The notes beneath the pieces are model-generated. The model worked only from the letters and a program-made list of their open reading frames with translations. It was not told the origin of the DNA and made no database searches. Source: Capnocytophaga sputigena (GTDB lineage: Bacteria; Bacteroidota; Bacteroidia; Flavobacteriales; Flavobacteriaceae). Taken from it: DNA of 64,000 nt. A program made the position numbers and the translations under genes. Location: assembly GCF_900446695.1 (NCBI RefSeq), contig NZ_UAVP01000009.1, positions 126,501-190,500 of the forward strand. The letters are read 5' to 3'. The first letter of the stretch is position 1, and each line of letters begins with the position of its first letter. Shown here one piece after another: positions 56,194-64,000 of the stretch.

Positions 56194-59100
56194 ATGAAAA
56201 AGTATCAGAACCTAATACTCATTATGAGTCTGCTTTTTATTATTCATTTAAATGCTCAAGAATATGTATTAAAAATTAATTACTTCAAATTTGATGTAGA
56301 AAGAGAATATATTCTATGTGGAGATAATAACAAAATGGAATTAAAGGTGATTCTTAAGAATGGAGAGGAACATCTTATAAGGGAAAATGGAGGGTATAAT
56401 TTTTCTGAAAAAAATATAGAAAAGAAATATAGTAGTCCTATAGGTTCTATTTATTTTTATTCATTTACTCATCAGGAAGCATGGGCTGATTTCTTTTCTT
56501 GTAATGGTTATTCTACAGGAATAAAACACTCTGAACCTATCAGAAATATTTGTAAAAATGATATTATTAGAAGGGAGAGTTCTAAAGGAACCATAAAAAA
56601 TACTGTTGTTATTAACTACGAAACTTATCCAATAATAAAATTTGATAGTTTTCAAGAAAATACTATTGGTTATGATACTCAGTGTAGTATTAAGTTAGAA
56701 AAAAGTTCTACTCATTTCCCAGAAGATACATATCGGTATGAATATGCTATAATGGAGAACATTCCATCAGAAAGAGATTGGACAGAGAAAAATCTACCTA
56801 ACACTTTTAAAAGCACGGCTTTTCCCAGTATAAAACTAAGTGATTTTTTACCTAAAACTGTCATTGGAAATTATATATGGTTTAGGGCAAAATCTGCTTG
56901 TGGAGGTACTTATCGCTCGAATCCTATAAGATTCAAAATATTAGCTTCTACTCCTGATGTAATTTCGCAAGGAACTATCAGTACAAAATGTCCAGGGGGT
57001 TCTATTGACTACCCTTTACAATTCAACAGGGGATTAAAATCAGGGGAAAAACTTGAAGTTACTATTAAATATCCTGATGGAAGAACAAAGTCTATCCCTA
57101 ATAAGGATGAAAAGGAATTCAAATTAGATGCTAATAATGTGTATATTTTCAAAGGCTTAAGAAAGGGTATACACTCAATTACAATATCTGGAGAGGGAGA
57201 CGTCTATTCTTCTTATGCTTTTAGGGATCACCCTTTTGTACTTAATGTACAAGATCCTGATCAATTGAACTTTATAGATTGGGCTAGAATTGACCCTAGT
57301 TGCTACAAAGGAAATGATGGTTATATCATCATAGGAGCCTCAGGAGGCACAGGAAATAAACAAATAAAAGTAAACAATGATTCTTGGGTTCCTTTTAATG
57401 AAGATGATCACCATAGTTTAAAGAACCTAACTGCTGGAGAATATAAAATTAGAGTTAAAGATGTCAACGAATGCAATGGTAAACTATACTCAGAAGATAG
57501 TGAAGTCCTGACCATTACCCTTTCTAATCCTCCACAACCTCAAGCCGTTTTAGACACACGAAAAACACAACAACCCACCTATCATAGTGCTAAAAATGGT
57601 AAGATTGTAGTAGAGTTAGCGGGAGGAACTCCTTTAAATAGAATTATACTCTGGAAATATAAAACTATCTGGAAAAATGCACAAAATCAAATAATTAAAA
57701 ATGCTTATTCCACATTAGAAAATGGCAGAGATTATGCTGTTTTAGAGAACATTTCTGCAGGTACTTACCATCTATTAGTTACTGATAAACACAACTGTAC
57801 TATCACTAATACAACTATCTCCTTGGGACAACCTGATCCTCTTAAGGCCGAAATCCAGCTCGTTCAACCTATCTCTTGTAACTCTACAAACCAATTTGGC
57901 AACGAAACTGACAGTAATGTAGACAATATCCGCGATGAAGCTCAGGATGGCATTCTTTATGTAAAGGCTACAGGAGGTGTACCTTTTAAAATAGGGTTAC
58001 CCTACAAATATACTTGGAAAAAGAAAGATCACAATGACGTTTGGAGGGTTTATACTGATGTCAATACCTCTACTATCAAAAAGCTTTCTGAAGGAGAGTA
58101 TGCTGTAAATATTGAAGATGCTAATGGTATTGTGATAGGTAGGTATGAGAACAACATGCTTAAAGAAAAACAAGATGTAACCTACTATCTTCGTCAGCCT
58201 GAACGTCTCACATTGACTATTGATAAACAAGATGCCACTTGCAAAGGTAATGATGGCAAGGCAATAGCACGCCCTTCGGGTGGTACTCCTCCTTACTTTT
58301 ATGATTGGTCTAACGGAGCTAAAGGTTCAAACCTACAAACCATAGAGAACCTACAAGCTACTGCCTATTTGGTAATAGTTACCGATGCCAAACGCTGCCA
58401 AGTGCAAGGGAGTATAAATATAGCGCAGCCTAATAAAGCCTCTATCACAGAGACCATCACTCCGCTTATTTGCCACAATGGCAGCAATGCTACCATAGAA
58501 ACTACCATCACAGGAGGAACACCGCCTTACACTTACCATTGGAATACAGGAGCGACTACTCCAAATATTAGTGGACTTACACACGGTACTTATGAGCTTA
58601 CCGTTACCGATGCACAGGGCTGTAACTACCAAAAGAGTTTTAACGTCACAAACCCAGAAGCATTTACCATCAACTTAGGAGGCAACCGAACCCTTTGCAA
58701 GGGGCAAAGACTCTCTTTAAACATTAAAATTGATGACAATGCTGCTCAATACCGCTGGTATCACAATAATACTTTAATAAGCAATACTCCAGAGCTTCTT
58801 ATCACTGAGGGTGGTAGCTATCGCGTAGAAGTAACTACCTCCAAAGGTTGTACCGCTACTGATGAAATCACCGTTACAATGGCTGATATGGATATTGCCT
58901 CTGAATTTTTCCTATCTACACAAGCATACGTTGGAGAAGAAGTAGTATTGGTTAATGTCAGCAAACCCAAAGGTGAGACCACCCAGTGGCTCGTTCCAGA
59001 GGGAGTGGAAATAAAAGCTCAAAATGACGACTATATCACCGTTGTCTTCCCTAAGGTAGGTGAGTATAACCTTGGTATCAGACAGACCCAGAAAGACTGC

Positions 59101-59424
59101 TTTGCCAACTTCTACAAAAAAATCATTGTAGAAGAGGGTGATGGACAAAGTAGAGAACACAATCCTAACCAGAGTTTTGTTCGTGAGTTTGTCATTACTC
59201 CTAATCCTAATGATGGTAACTTCACTGTACGAGTAAAGTTAGAGAAAGAAAGCACTGTAAAATTACGCCTTTACAATATGGCGGGGCAACTAATCAAGCA
59301 GCAGAGTAGCCAGAAATCAAAAGAACATACTATAAACTTCCAAGAGAAATTAGCAGGAGGTACTTATATCATTGTAGTGGAAACCACTTACCAACGAATG
59401 AGCAAAAAGTTAATCATCAACTAA
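56194..59424 (+). CDS. SprB-repeat surface protein with type A T9SS signal
   Basis: A 1076-residue exported protein (signal peptide ending NAQ, residue ~21). From residue ~360 it carries several SprB-type repeats (for example TCKGNDGKAIARPSGGTPP and GGTPPYTYHWNTGATTPNIS, then GTYELTVTDAQGC). An Ig-like domain follows (QYRWYHNNTLI), a PKD-like stretch, and then a C-terminal ~75-residue type A T9SS sorting domain (PNPNDGNFTVRV, GGTYIIVVET, KLIIN end). It should be secreted by the type IX system and act as an adhesin or gliding-type surface protein. The first ~1.6 kb is AT-richer than the rest. Followed by a PKD lipoprotein 11 nt later. Confidence 0.88.
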   Translation: MKKYQNLILIMSLLFIIHLNAQEYVLKINYFKFDVEREYILCGDNNKMELKVILKNGEEHLIRENGGYNFSEKNIEKKYSSPIGSIYFYSFTHQEAWADFFSCNGYSTGIKHSEPIRNICKNDIIRRESSKGTIKNTVVINYETYPIIKFDSFQENTIGYDTQCSIKLEKSSTHFPEDTYRYEYAIMENIPSERDWTEKNLPNTFKSTAFPSIKLSDFLPKTVIGNYIWFRAKSACGGTYRSNPIRFKILASTPDVISQGTISTKCPGGSIDYPLQFNRGLKSGEKLEVTIKYPDGRTKSIPNKDEKEFKLDANNVYIFKGLRKGIHSITISGEGDVYSSYAFRDHPFVLNVQDPDQLNFIDWARIDPSCYKGNDGYIIIGASGGTGNKQIKVNNDSWVPFNEDDHHSLKNLTAGEYKIRVKDVNECNGKLYSEDSEVLTITLSNPPQPQAVLDTRKTQQPTYHSAKNGKIVVELAGGTPLNRIILWKYKTIWKNAQNQIIKNAYSTLENGRDYAVLENISAGTYHLLVTDKHNCTITNTTISLGQPDPLKAEIQLVQPISCNSTNQFGNETDSNVDNIRDEAQDGILYVKATGGVPFKIGLPYKYTWKKKDHNDVWRVYTDVNTSTIKKLSEGEYAVNIEDANGIVIGRYENNMLKEKQDVTYYLRQPERLTLTIDKQDATCKGNDGKAIARPSGGTPPYFYDWSNGAKGSNLQTIENLQATAYLVIVTDAKRCQVQGSINIAQPNKASITETITPLICHNGSNATIETTITGGTPPYTYHWNTGATTPNISGLTHGTYELTVTDAQGCNYQKSFNVTNPEAFTINLGGNRTLCKGQRLSLNIKIDDNAAQYRWYHNNTLISNTPELLITEGGSYRVEVTTSKGCTATDEITVTMADMDIASEFFLSTQAYVGEEVVLVNVSKPKGETTQWLVPEGVEIKAQNDDYITVVFPKVGEYNLGIRQTQKDCFANFYKKIIVEEGDGQSREHNPNQSFVREFVITPNPNDGNFTVRVKLEKESTVKLRLYNMAGQLIKQQSSQKSKEHTINFQEKLAGGTYIIVVETTYQRMSKKLIIN

Positions 59425-59435
59425 GCAAAATTTCT

Positions 59436-60797
59436 ATGATAACATACTTAAAAAGACTTCATCTAATATCCATAGTAATCTTATTATTATGGATAGTTTG
59501 CTTATCGTGTTATAAAGAGAGTGAAATACCACCTTTAACACCTCAATTCTCTTATACTTTTAAGAATAATGATGAGTCTGTACCTGTGTATCTTCAATTT
59601 ACTAACAAAACAGAAGGCGGCGAACATTTTTTATGGGAATTTGAAGGGGGACAACCTGCAACCTCTAAGTTGCGTACTCCTCCTGAAATTTTTTACAGTA
59701 AACACGGTGCTTACACCATAAAGCTCACTGCCACCAACCAGTTAGGAGAACAAACTACCACTGAGCAGCAAATACAAATCAAAGATGCCATTGGTATCAG
59801 TTTTAGCAAGACAGTGATTGATAGCCATTATCCGCCTGTAACAGCTGAATTTTCAAACAATACCACTGGTGAGGGCCTAACCTATCAATGGACTTTTAAT
59901 GGTGGAACCCCCTCTTCTTTTGAGGGAAAGATACCTCCTAAAATTACATTTACAGAACCTGGAATTCATACAGTTACCCTTACGGTATATAATGGTTTTG
60001 AAACCTTGACTAAAACAGATACCATTGAAGTGCTTCCTTATGTAGCACCTTCTTTTAGCTGGGAGGTAGCTCACGAGGATTACGATTACCAAGCATCTGT
60101 AAAAATCACCTTGAGTAATACCACCCAAAGTGCCATTGCTTACCAGTGGATTTTTGAAGGAGGCTCTCCTGAAACTTCAACTGCGACAACCCCTACAGTT
60201 ACCTTTAACAATGCAGGTACTTTTAAAATAAGCCTGACTGCTTCTAATGGCAAAATGAGTAAAAAGCTTGAGAAGACAATCACTATTTACCCTAATACAG
60301 GTATTTATCACCTAAAAGACATCAAATTAGGTATTAACTACAGTCATAACACACAACATATCCCAGCTTTTTACAGCACCTTATTGCGCCGAGGTTTTCT
60401 CTCCTCAGAGGTAACCGCTGCGGTAGCTCCATTCATTGACATTGTCTTCTTTGGGCAAAGCAATACGTTTTCTTATAATAAATTTATCTCCCCTACTGAA
60501 AGTGTTTCCTATGCTTTTAACCCTATTACTGGAGCTAAAAACACAGTGTTTATAAACACCCAAGAGCTGTTCTCTGAAACCGATTTTGACACAATGCAAA
60601 ACGACATACCACTGCAATCATTAAGTATTACCCACTCTCCAATAGGGGCACAGCCCTTTAACAGCTCACTGCCGCGTATTGTCTTATTCAAAACCGCTGA
60701 CAACCGCAAAGGAGCTATTAAGATAAAACAATTCGTAGATGAGGGCACTGAGAAATCCTATATTCTGTGTGATATTAAAGTACAAAAAAAGCAATGA
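59436..60797 (+). CDS. PKD-domain lipoprotein
   Basis: A 453-residue predicted lipoprotein (signal ending IVCLSCYK, with Cys25 the likely modified cysteine). Three PKD domains follow (HFLWEFEGGQPATS, YQWTFNGGTPSS, YQWIFEGGSPETS, each with the WxFxGGxP signature), then an unassigned C-terminal domain (~residues 290-453). Surface-anchored adhesion or binding to the T9SS cargo is plausible. It overlaps the barrel gene by 4 nt and lies 11 nt after the SprB-type gene, so the genes are cotranscribed. Confidence 0.85.
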   Translation: MITYLKRLHLISIVILLLWIVCLSCYKESEIPPLTPQFSYTFKNNDESVPVYLQFTNKTEGGEHFLWEFEGGQPATSKLRTPPEIFYSKHGAYTIKLTATNQLGEQTTTEQQIQIKDAIGISFSKTVIDSHYPPVTAEFSNNTTGEGLTYQWTFNGGTPSSFEGKIPPKITFTEPGIHTVTLTVYNGFETLTKTDTIEVLPYVAPSFSWEVAHEDYDYQASVKITLSNTTQSAIAYQWIFEGGSPETSTATTPTVTFNNAGTFKISLTASNGKMSKKLEKTITIYPNTGIYHLKDIKLGINYSHNTQHIPAFYSTLLRRGFLSSEVTAAVAPFIDIVFFGQSNTFSYNKFISPTESVSYAFNPITGAKNTVFINTQELFSETDFDTMQNDIPLQSLSITHSPIGAQPFNSSLPRIVLFKTADNRKGAIKIKQFVDEGTEKSYILCDIKVQKKQ

Positions 60798-62446
60798 AGC
60801 AGTGGATATATTACATCATACTCTTATTTTCTATCTTAAATGCCTATGCACAGGAGTTGGATTTAGAGAATATCGCCAAAGACCGCAAATTCCGTGTCTC
60901 TGGGGGGGTCAATGCTGATACTATGTATTTTCACACAAGTTCAGAACAGAACCCTAACCCCTTCACTTATATGCTTACAGGCACGCTGAATTTCAGCTTT
61001 ATGACCTTCTCAATGCCCCTGAGCTACTCCATTACCAATCAGGGCGATGCTTTTACGTATAAAGTGCCTTTTGACTTTAACCGCCTATCAATTGCACCTA
61101 AATACAAATGGGTAAAACTCTACATCGGCGATCATTCCCTTTCCTATTCGCCCTATACCTTGGGTGGGCATCCTTTCCGCGGGGGTGGGATAGAGCTTAC
61201 GCCCCCAGGGCTTTTTAAATTCTACGCGATGGGTGGTCGATTACTCAAAGCCGTAGAAGCTGATTCCACCACAGGACAAATCCCTGTGTATCGCCGCTGG
61301 GGAGGGGGCGGAAAAATACGCTTTGAACAGGAAAAATACAAGATAGAGACCATTGGATTCTATGCCAAAGACGAAGCTTCTTCACTGAAAAATCCTACTA
61401 CCCTACTTCCAAAATCCAATATCGTTACCAGTATCAAATTCGAGGCACAGCTCATCACCAACCTCTCTTGGGAGATAGAATATGCCTTCTCTTGGCTCAA
61501 AGACCACATCCCTGCACAGGTAAGCGACAGCATCGCCGCCACAGCCTCGCAAAGCCTCAATAAAGCCCTGAATGTACGACTCAATTACCAGATTGGCAAA
61601 ACAGCCTTGGGCATTGTCTACGAGAATGTAGACCCTACTTATCAAACCCTTGGGGCTATGTACTTCAACAACGATTTAGAGAACATCGGCTTTACCTTTG
61701 CACGCCCTTTCTTTGGCGATCGCCTTACGGTGGCTTCTCAAATAGGTTACCAACGCGATAACCTCAAAGAGCAGAAAAACCAAACCTCTGTACGCTTGGT
61801 AGGGAATGTTAATGCTACCTTTAAAGCTTCTGAACAGCTTACATTTAGCGGCTCTTACTCTAATTTTTCCACTACTACCAATCGCCGCCTCAATCAATTT
61901 GATTACATCAACCACCCCAATATGAACCCCGCCGATACGCTAAGTTACCGACAGCTCTCACAGATGGGTAACCTCAATGCCAACTACATCTTTGGCAAGG
62001 AAAACAATCAGAATATCAACCTAAATTATTCTATTGCAGGGCAGGCAAATGAGCAAGGGGGCATTATTCGTAAAGGACAGGCGAACACAGTACAAAATGT
62101 TAACCTCAGCCATAGTATTGCCTTTCCGATTGCTATAACACTGAACACTTCTGTGAACTATACCCGTAATGACGCTGGTGCTCTTCATAGTAATATTTAT
62201 GGTAGCTCAGTGGCTATCGCTAAAAAGTTTTTTGAAGATAAACTCAGCAGTAGCCTTGGTGGTTTATACAACCAAACCGAAGATAATAACAAAAACAATC
62301 GTGTATGGGGTATCAAATGTAATGCTGGTTATACCTTACTTGAAAAACACAATTTTTCCCTCTATGCCGTGCAAATGTGGCGCGATACAAGCCAAGGGAA
62401 CAATAGAGATCTCACCCTAAATTTCAATTATAGCTACAATTTCTAA
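60794..62446 (+). CDS. Outer-membrane beta-barrel protein of the surface cluster
   Basis: A 550-residue protein with a signal peptide (cleaved near AYAQ, residue 19) and strongly alternating beta strands up to the terminal NFNYSYNF. It contains GDHSLSYSPYTLGGHPFRGGG, a glycine-rich plug-like segment, near residue 120. It looks like a dedicated outer-membrane partner of the surface proteins around it, possibly for anchoring or export. It overlaps the PKD gene by 4 nt and is 5 nt from the next gene. No family name is known to me. Confidence 0.75.
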   Translation: MKQWIYYIILLFSILNAYAQELDLENIAKDRKFRVSGGVNADTMYFHTSSEQNPNPFTYMLTGTLNFSFMTFSMPLSYSITNQGDAFTYKVPFDFNRLSIAPKYKWVKLYIGDHSLSYSPYTLGGHPFRGGGIELTPPGLFKFYAMGGRLLKAVEADSTTGQIPVYRRWGGGGKIRFEQEKYKIETIGFYAKDEASSLKNPTTLLPKSNIVTSIKFEAQLITNLSWEIEYAFSWLKDHIPAQVSDSIAATASQSLNKALNVRLNYQIGKTALGIVYENVDPTYQTLGAMYFNNDLENIGFTFARPFFGDRLTVASQIGYQRDNLKEQKNQTSVRLVGNVNATFKASEQLTFSGSYSNFSTTTNRRLNQFDYINHPNMNPADTLSYRQLSQMGNLNANYIFGKENNQNINLNYSIAGQANEQGGIIRKGQANTVQNVNLSHSIAFPIAITLNTSVNYTRNDAGALHSNIYGSSVAIAKKFFEDKLSSSLGGLYNQTEDNNKNNRVWGIKCNAGYTLLEKHNFSLYAVQMWRDTSQGNNRDLTLNFNYSYNF

Positions 62447-62451
62447 TCGCT

Positions 62452-64000
62452 ATGAAGCTCATACAATATTACATATTACTCTTATTTACACTGATAGCAC
62501 TCACTGTCAGGGCACAACTCTATCCTGTACAGGTAGTGCCTACGGTAAATGCACCTTATAGCAGTAAGCTCGCTGATTATGCCAATCCGTTAGGAGGTAG
62601 AATGCAGTTACAACTCATCACTACTGACCTTAACATACAAAACAGGTCTGTACAGCTACACTTAGAGATTAAAGGTAATGGGCTAAAAGCACAGAGTTTA
62701 CCCATCCTTAATGTGCGGACGTTGCGCATCAGCGGGGGGGAGATTACAAGCCTCTCGCAGAGTGATTTAGCTCCTTATTTTAAGCCTGAAAATCTGCAAG
62801 GTTTAAGCATGCAGCAGTATGCCCAGCCACTACCCGATGGGGTGTATTCCTTCTGTTGGAGGGTGCGCGATGTGCAGAGCGGAAAATGGCTCTCAGGCAG
62901 CCAATGTGCTACTATCTACCTGATGCTCAACGACCCTCCGCAGCTCAATCTCCCTACCGACAACGAGCGAGTGGCGGTGGGTAACTTCCCAAATATCATC
63001 TTTAGCTGGACGCCTCGCCACCTGAATGCAACCAATGTAACTTATGAGTTTGAACTGTGCGAGCTACTCGACCCTTCGCTCGACCCTCGTTTTGCCTTTG
63101 AGGTGAGCAGGAAAGTGCTCAAAGAGAGTGATTTGAGGATGACCACTCTGCTCTACGATTTGTCGAAGCCCAACCTTATCCCTGGGCATCGCTATGGTTG
63201 GCGTGTGCGAGCGGTATCTACGGCGGGATTGGTGCAGAATAGCGTTTTCAAGAACGATGGTTATAGCGAGGTGCATAGTTTTGTGTATGCCTCTGATTGT
63301 AAGGCACCTTGGGGGCTTGTCGTCACTGAGGAAAGTCCTGCTCGCATAAGGTTGCAGTGGCAAGGGGATAGTGCTCATAGGCAGTACCACATTCAGTATC
63401 GCAAAGCCAATGTAGTGGGTGCTGAGTGGTTTGACACTAATACTAAAGGTACAGAGGCTTATCTCACTGACTTAGAGGGGGGTGAGACTTATGAGGCACG
63501 TGTAGGAGCCTCGTGTGAACTGCCTAAATATGGGGTTAAGCCCAGCTATACTTACGGTGCGATTATGCGTTTTGAGGTAAAGAAATCCCCTACGGCAGCC
63601 GATAATGGCATCAACTGCGGGGCAGCTCCTGAAATCAAAATCACCGACCGCAAGCCTTTGGCAAGTCTTGTGGTGAATGAGACCTTTACTGCTAATGACT
63701 TCACGGTAAAGGTGTTAGAGGTGTCGGGAGACAATGGCGTCTTTACAGGCAAGGGCTATGTGGAAGTGCCTTTCCTTGCCAATGCTAAACTGGCGGTGAG
63801 CTTTAACAACGTGCAAATTAACAGCAGCCATCAGCTTATCGGCGGCGTGGTGGAAGCTGATTATGATAAGAAGTGGGGGGATGTCAATTTTGCTGAGAAT
63901 CTCACAGGGGAAGGCAAAAGAAGCCAGAAAACCCTTACCGTATCTTTTGAGATTGAGCGTGTAGAGACCAATGAAAAAGGAGAGTTGATAGCTGTTGGTA
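62452..64000 (+). CDS. Large TANFOR/FN3-like surface protein, partial
   Basis: An open frame of 516 codons that runs off the right edge. The signal peptide ends VRAQ (residue ~22). The N-terminal domain (LYPVQVVPTVNAPYSSKLADYANPLGG, split here as LYPVQVVPTVNAPYS and SKLADYANPL) resembles the TANFOR domain of Bacteroidota surface proteins. An FN3-like domain follows (IRLQWQGDS, YEARVGASCE). The stop and any T9SS tail lie outside the window. It starts 5 nt after the barrel gene, so it belongs to the same transcript. GC content is higher than in the cluster's first genes. Confidence 0.7.
   Translation, partial: MKLIQYYILLLFTLIALTVRAQLYPVQVVPTVNAPYSSKLADYANPLGGRMQLQLITTDLNIQNRSVQLHLEIKGNGLKAQSLPILNVRTLRISGGEITSLSQSDLAPYFKPENLQGLSMQQYAQPLPDGVYSFCWRVRDVQSGKWLSGSQCATIYLMLNDPPQLNLPTDNERVAVGNFPNIIFSWTPRHLNATNVTYEFELCELLDPSLDPRFAFEVSRKVLKESDLRMTTLLYDLSKPNLIPGHRYGWRVRAVSTAGLVQNSVFKNDGYSEVHSFVYASDCKAPWGLVVTEESPARIRLQWQGDSAHRQYHIQYRKANVVGAEWFDTNTKGTEAYLTDLEGGETYEARVGASCELPKYGVKPSYTYGAIMRFEVKKSPTAADNGINCGAAPEIKITDRKPLASLVVNETFTANDFTVKVLEVSGDNGVFTGKGYVEVPFLANAKLAVSFNNVQINSSHQLIGGVVEADYDKKWGDVNFAENLTGEGKRSQKTLTVSFEIERVETNEKGELIAVG

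Overview
The window looks like chromosome from a host-associated Flavobacteriia species (phylum Bacteroidota), and Capnocytophaga fits best. This rests on recognition, not a database search. The signs are about 40 percent GC, many Bacteroidota-type promoters (TAnnTTTG at -7 with TTTG about 19-20 bp upstream), a T9SS-sorted SprB-like surface protein, an IPExxxVDY gene next to pyruvate kinase, and frequent lipoproteins. Two genes appear to start with TTG. There is one tRNA (Asn) and no rRNA, CRISPR array, intact insertion sequence or prophage.

Layout. 1-4.0 kb: a BrnQ amino-acid carrier, then three tandem paralogous lipoproteins with almost identical 5' ends. 4.1-4.4 kb: tRNA-Asn with promoter and flanking hairpins. 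4.4-17.6 kb (minus): M20 peptidase, GH20 hexosaminidase, a GNAT-like protein, an outer-membrane protein, IPExxxVDY-pyk, a UDP-sugar dehydrogenase, two AT-rich hypothetical genes and a sigma-54-type activator whose promoter diverges from feoAB. 17.7-30.7 kb (plus): feoAB, patatin, a lipoprotein/barrel pair, the citrate synthase-isocitrate dehydrogenase-aconitase operon and a PoxB-type pyruvate oxidase behind a palindrome-flanked promoter. 30.8-35.2 kb: two units with the same 34-bp promoter (a small secreted protein; an XRE regulator), three lipoproteins and an unknown protein. 35.2-42.0 kb (minus): radical-SAM DNA-repair-type protein, acyltransferase, small membrane proteins, FtsX-type permease, a DUF1493 protein, rbfA, ribD and nrdB. 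42.3-46.7 kb (plus): a 70-aa protein, rfbD, di-heme peroxidase, HAD hydrolase, phosphoribosyltransferase and the usual partner of the radical-SAM protein. 46.7-50.0 kb (minus): GDPD, MsrAB, RNase Z and a small conserved protein.

50.2-52.0 kb holds an array of eight very small, mostly hydrophobic proteins (38-66 aa), all on the minus strand. Five share a similar upstream leader and two share an extended promoter block. A paralogue of one lies at 37.1 kb. This is the strongest candidate here for an undescribed gene family. 53.5-64 kb (plus) is a surface module: an FN3 protein, a frameshifted lipoprotein remnant, a 1076-aa SprB-repeat protein with a type A T9SS signal, a PKD lipoprotein, an outer-membrane protein and a large TANFOR/FN3-like protein that runs off the right edge. 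The tight spacing of the last four genes suggests they are made together and form a cell-surface assembly.
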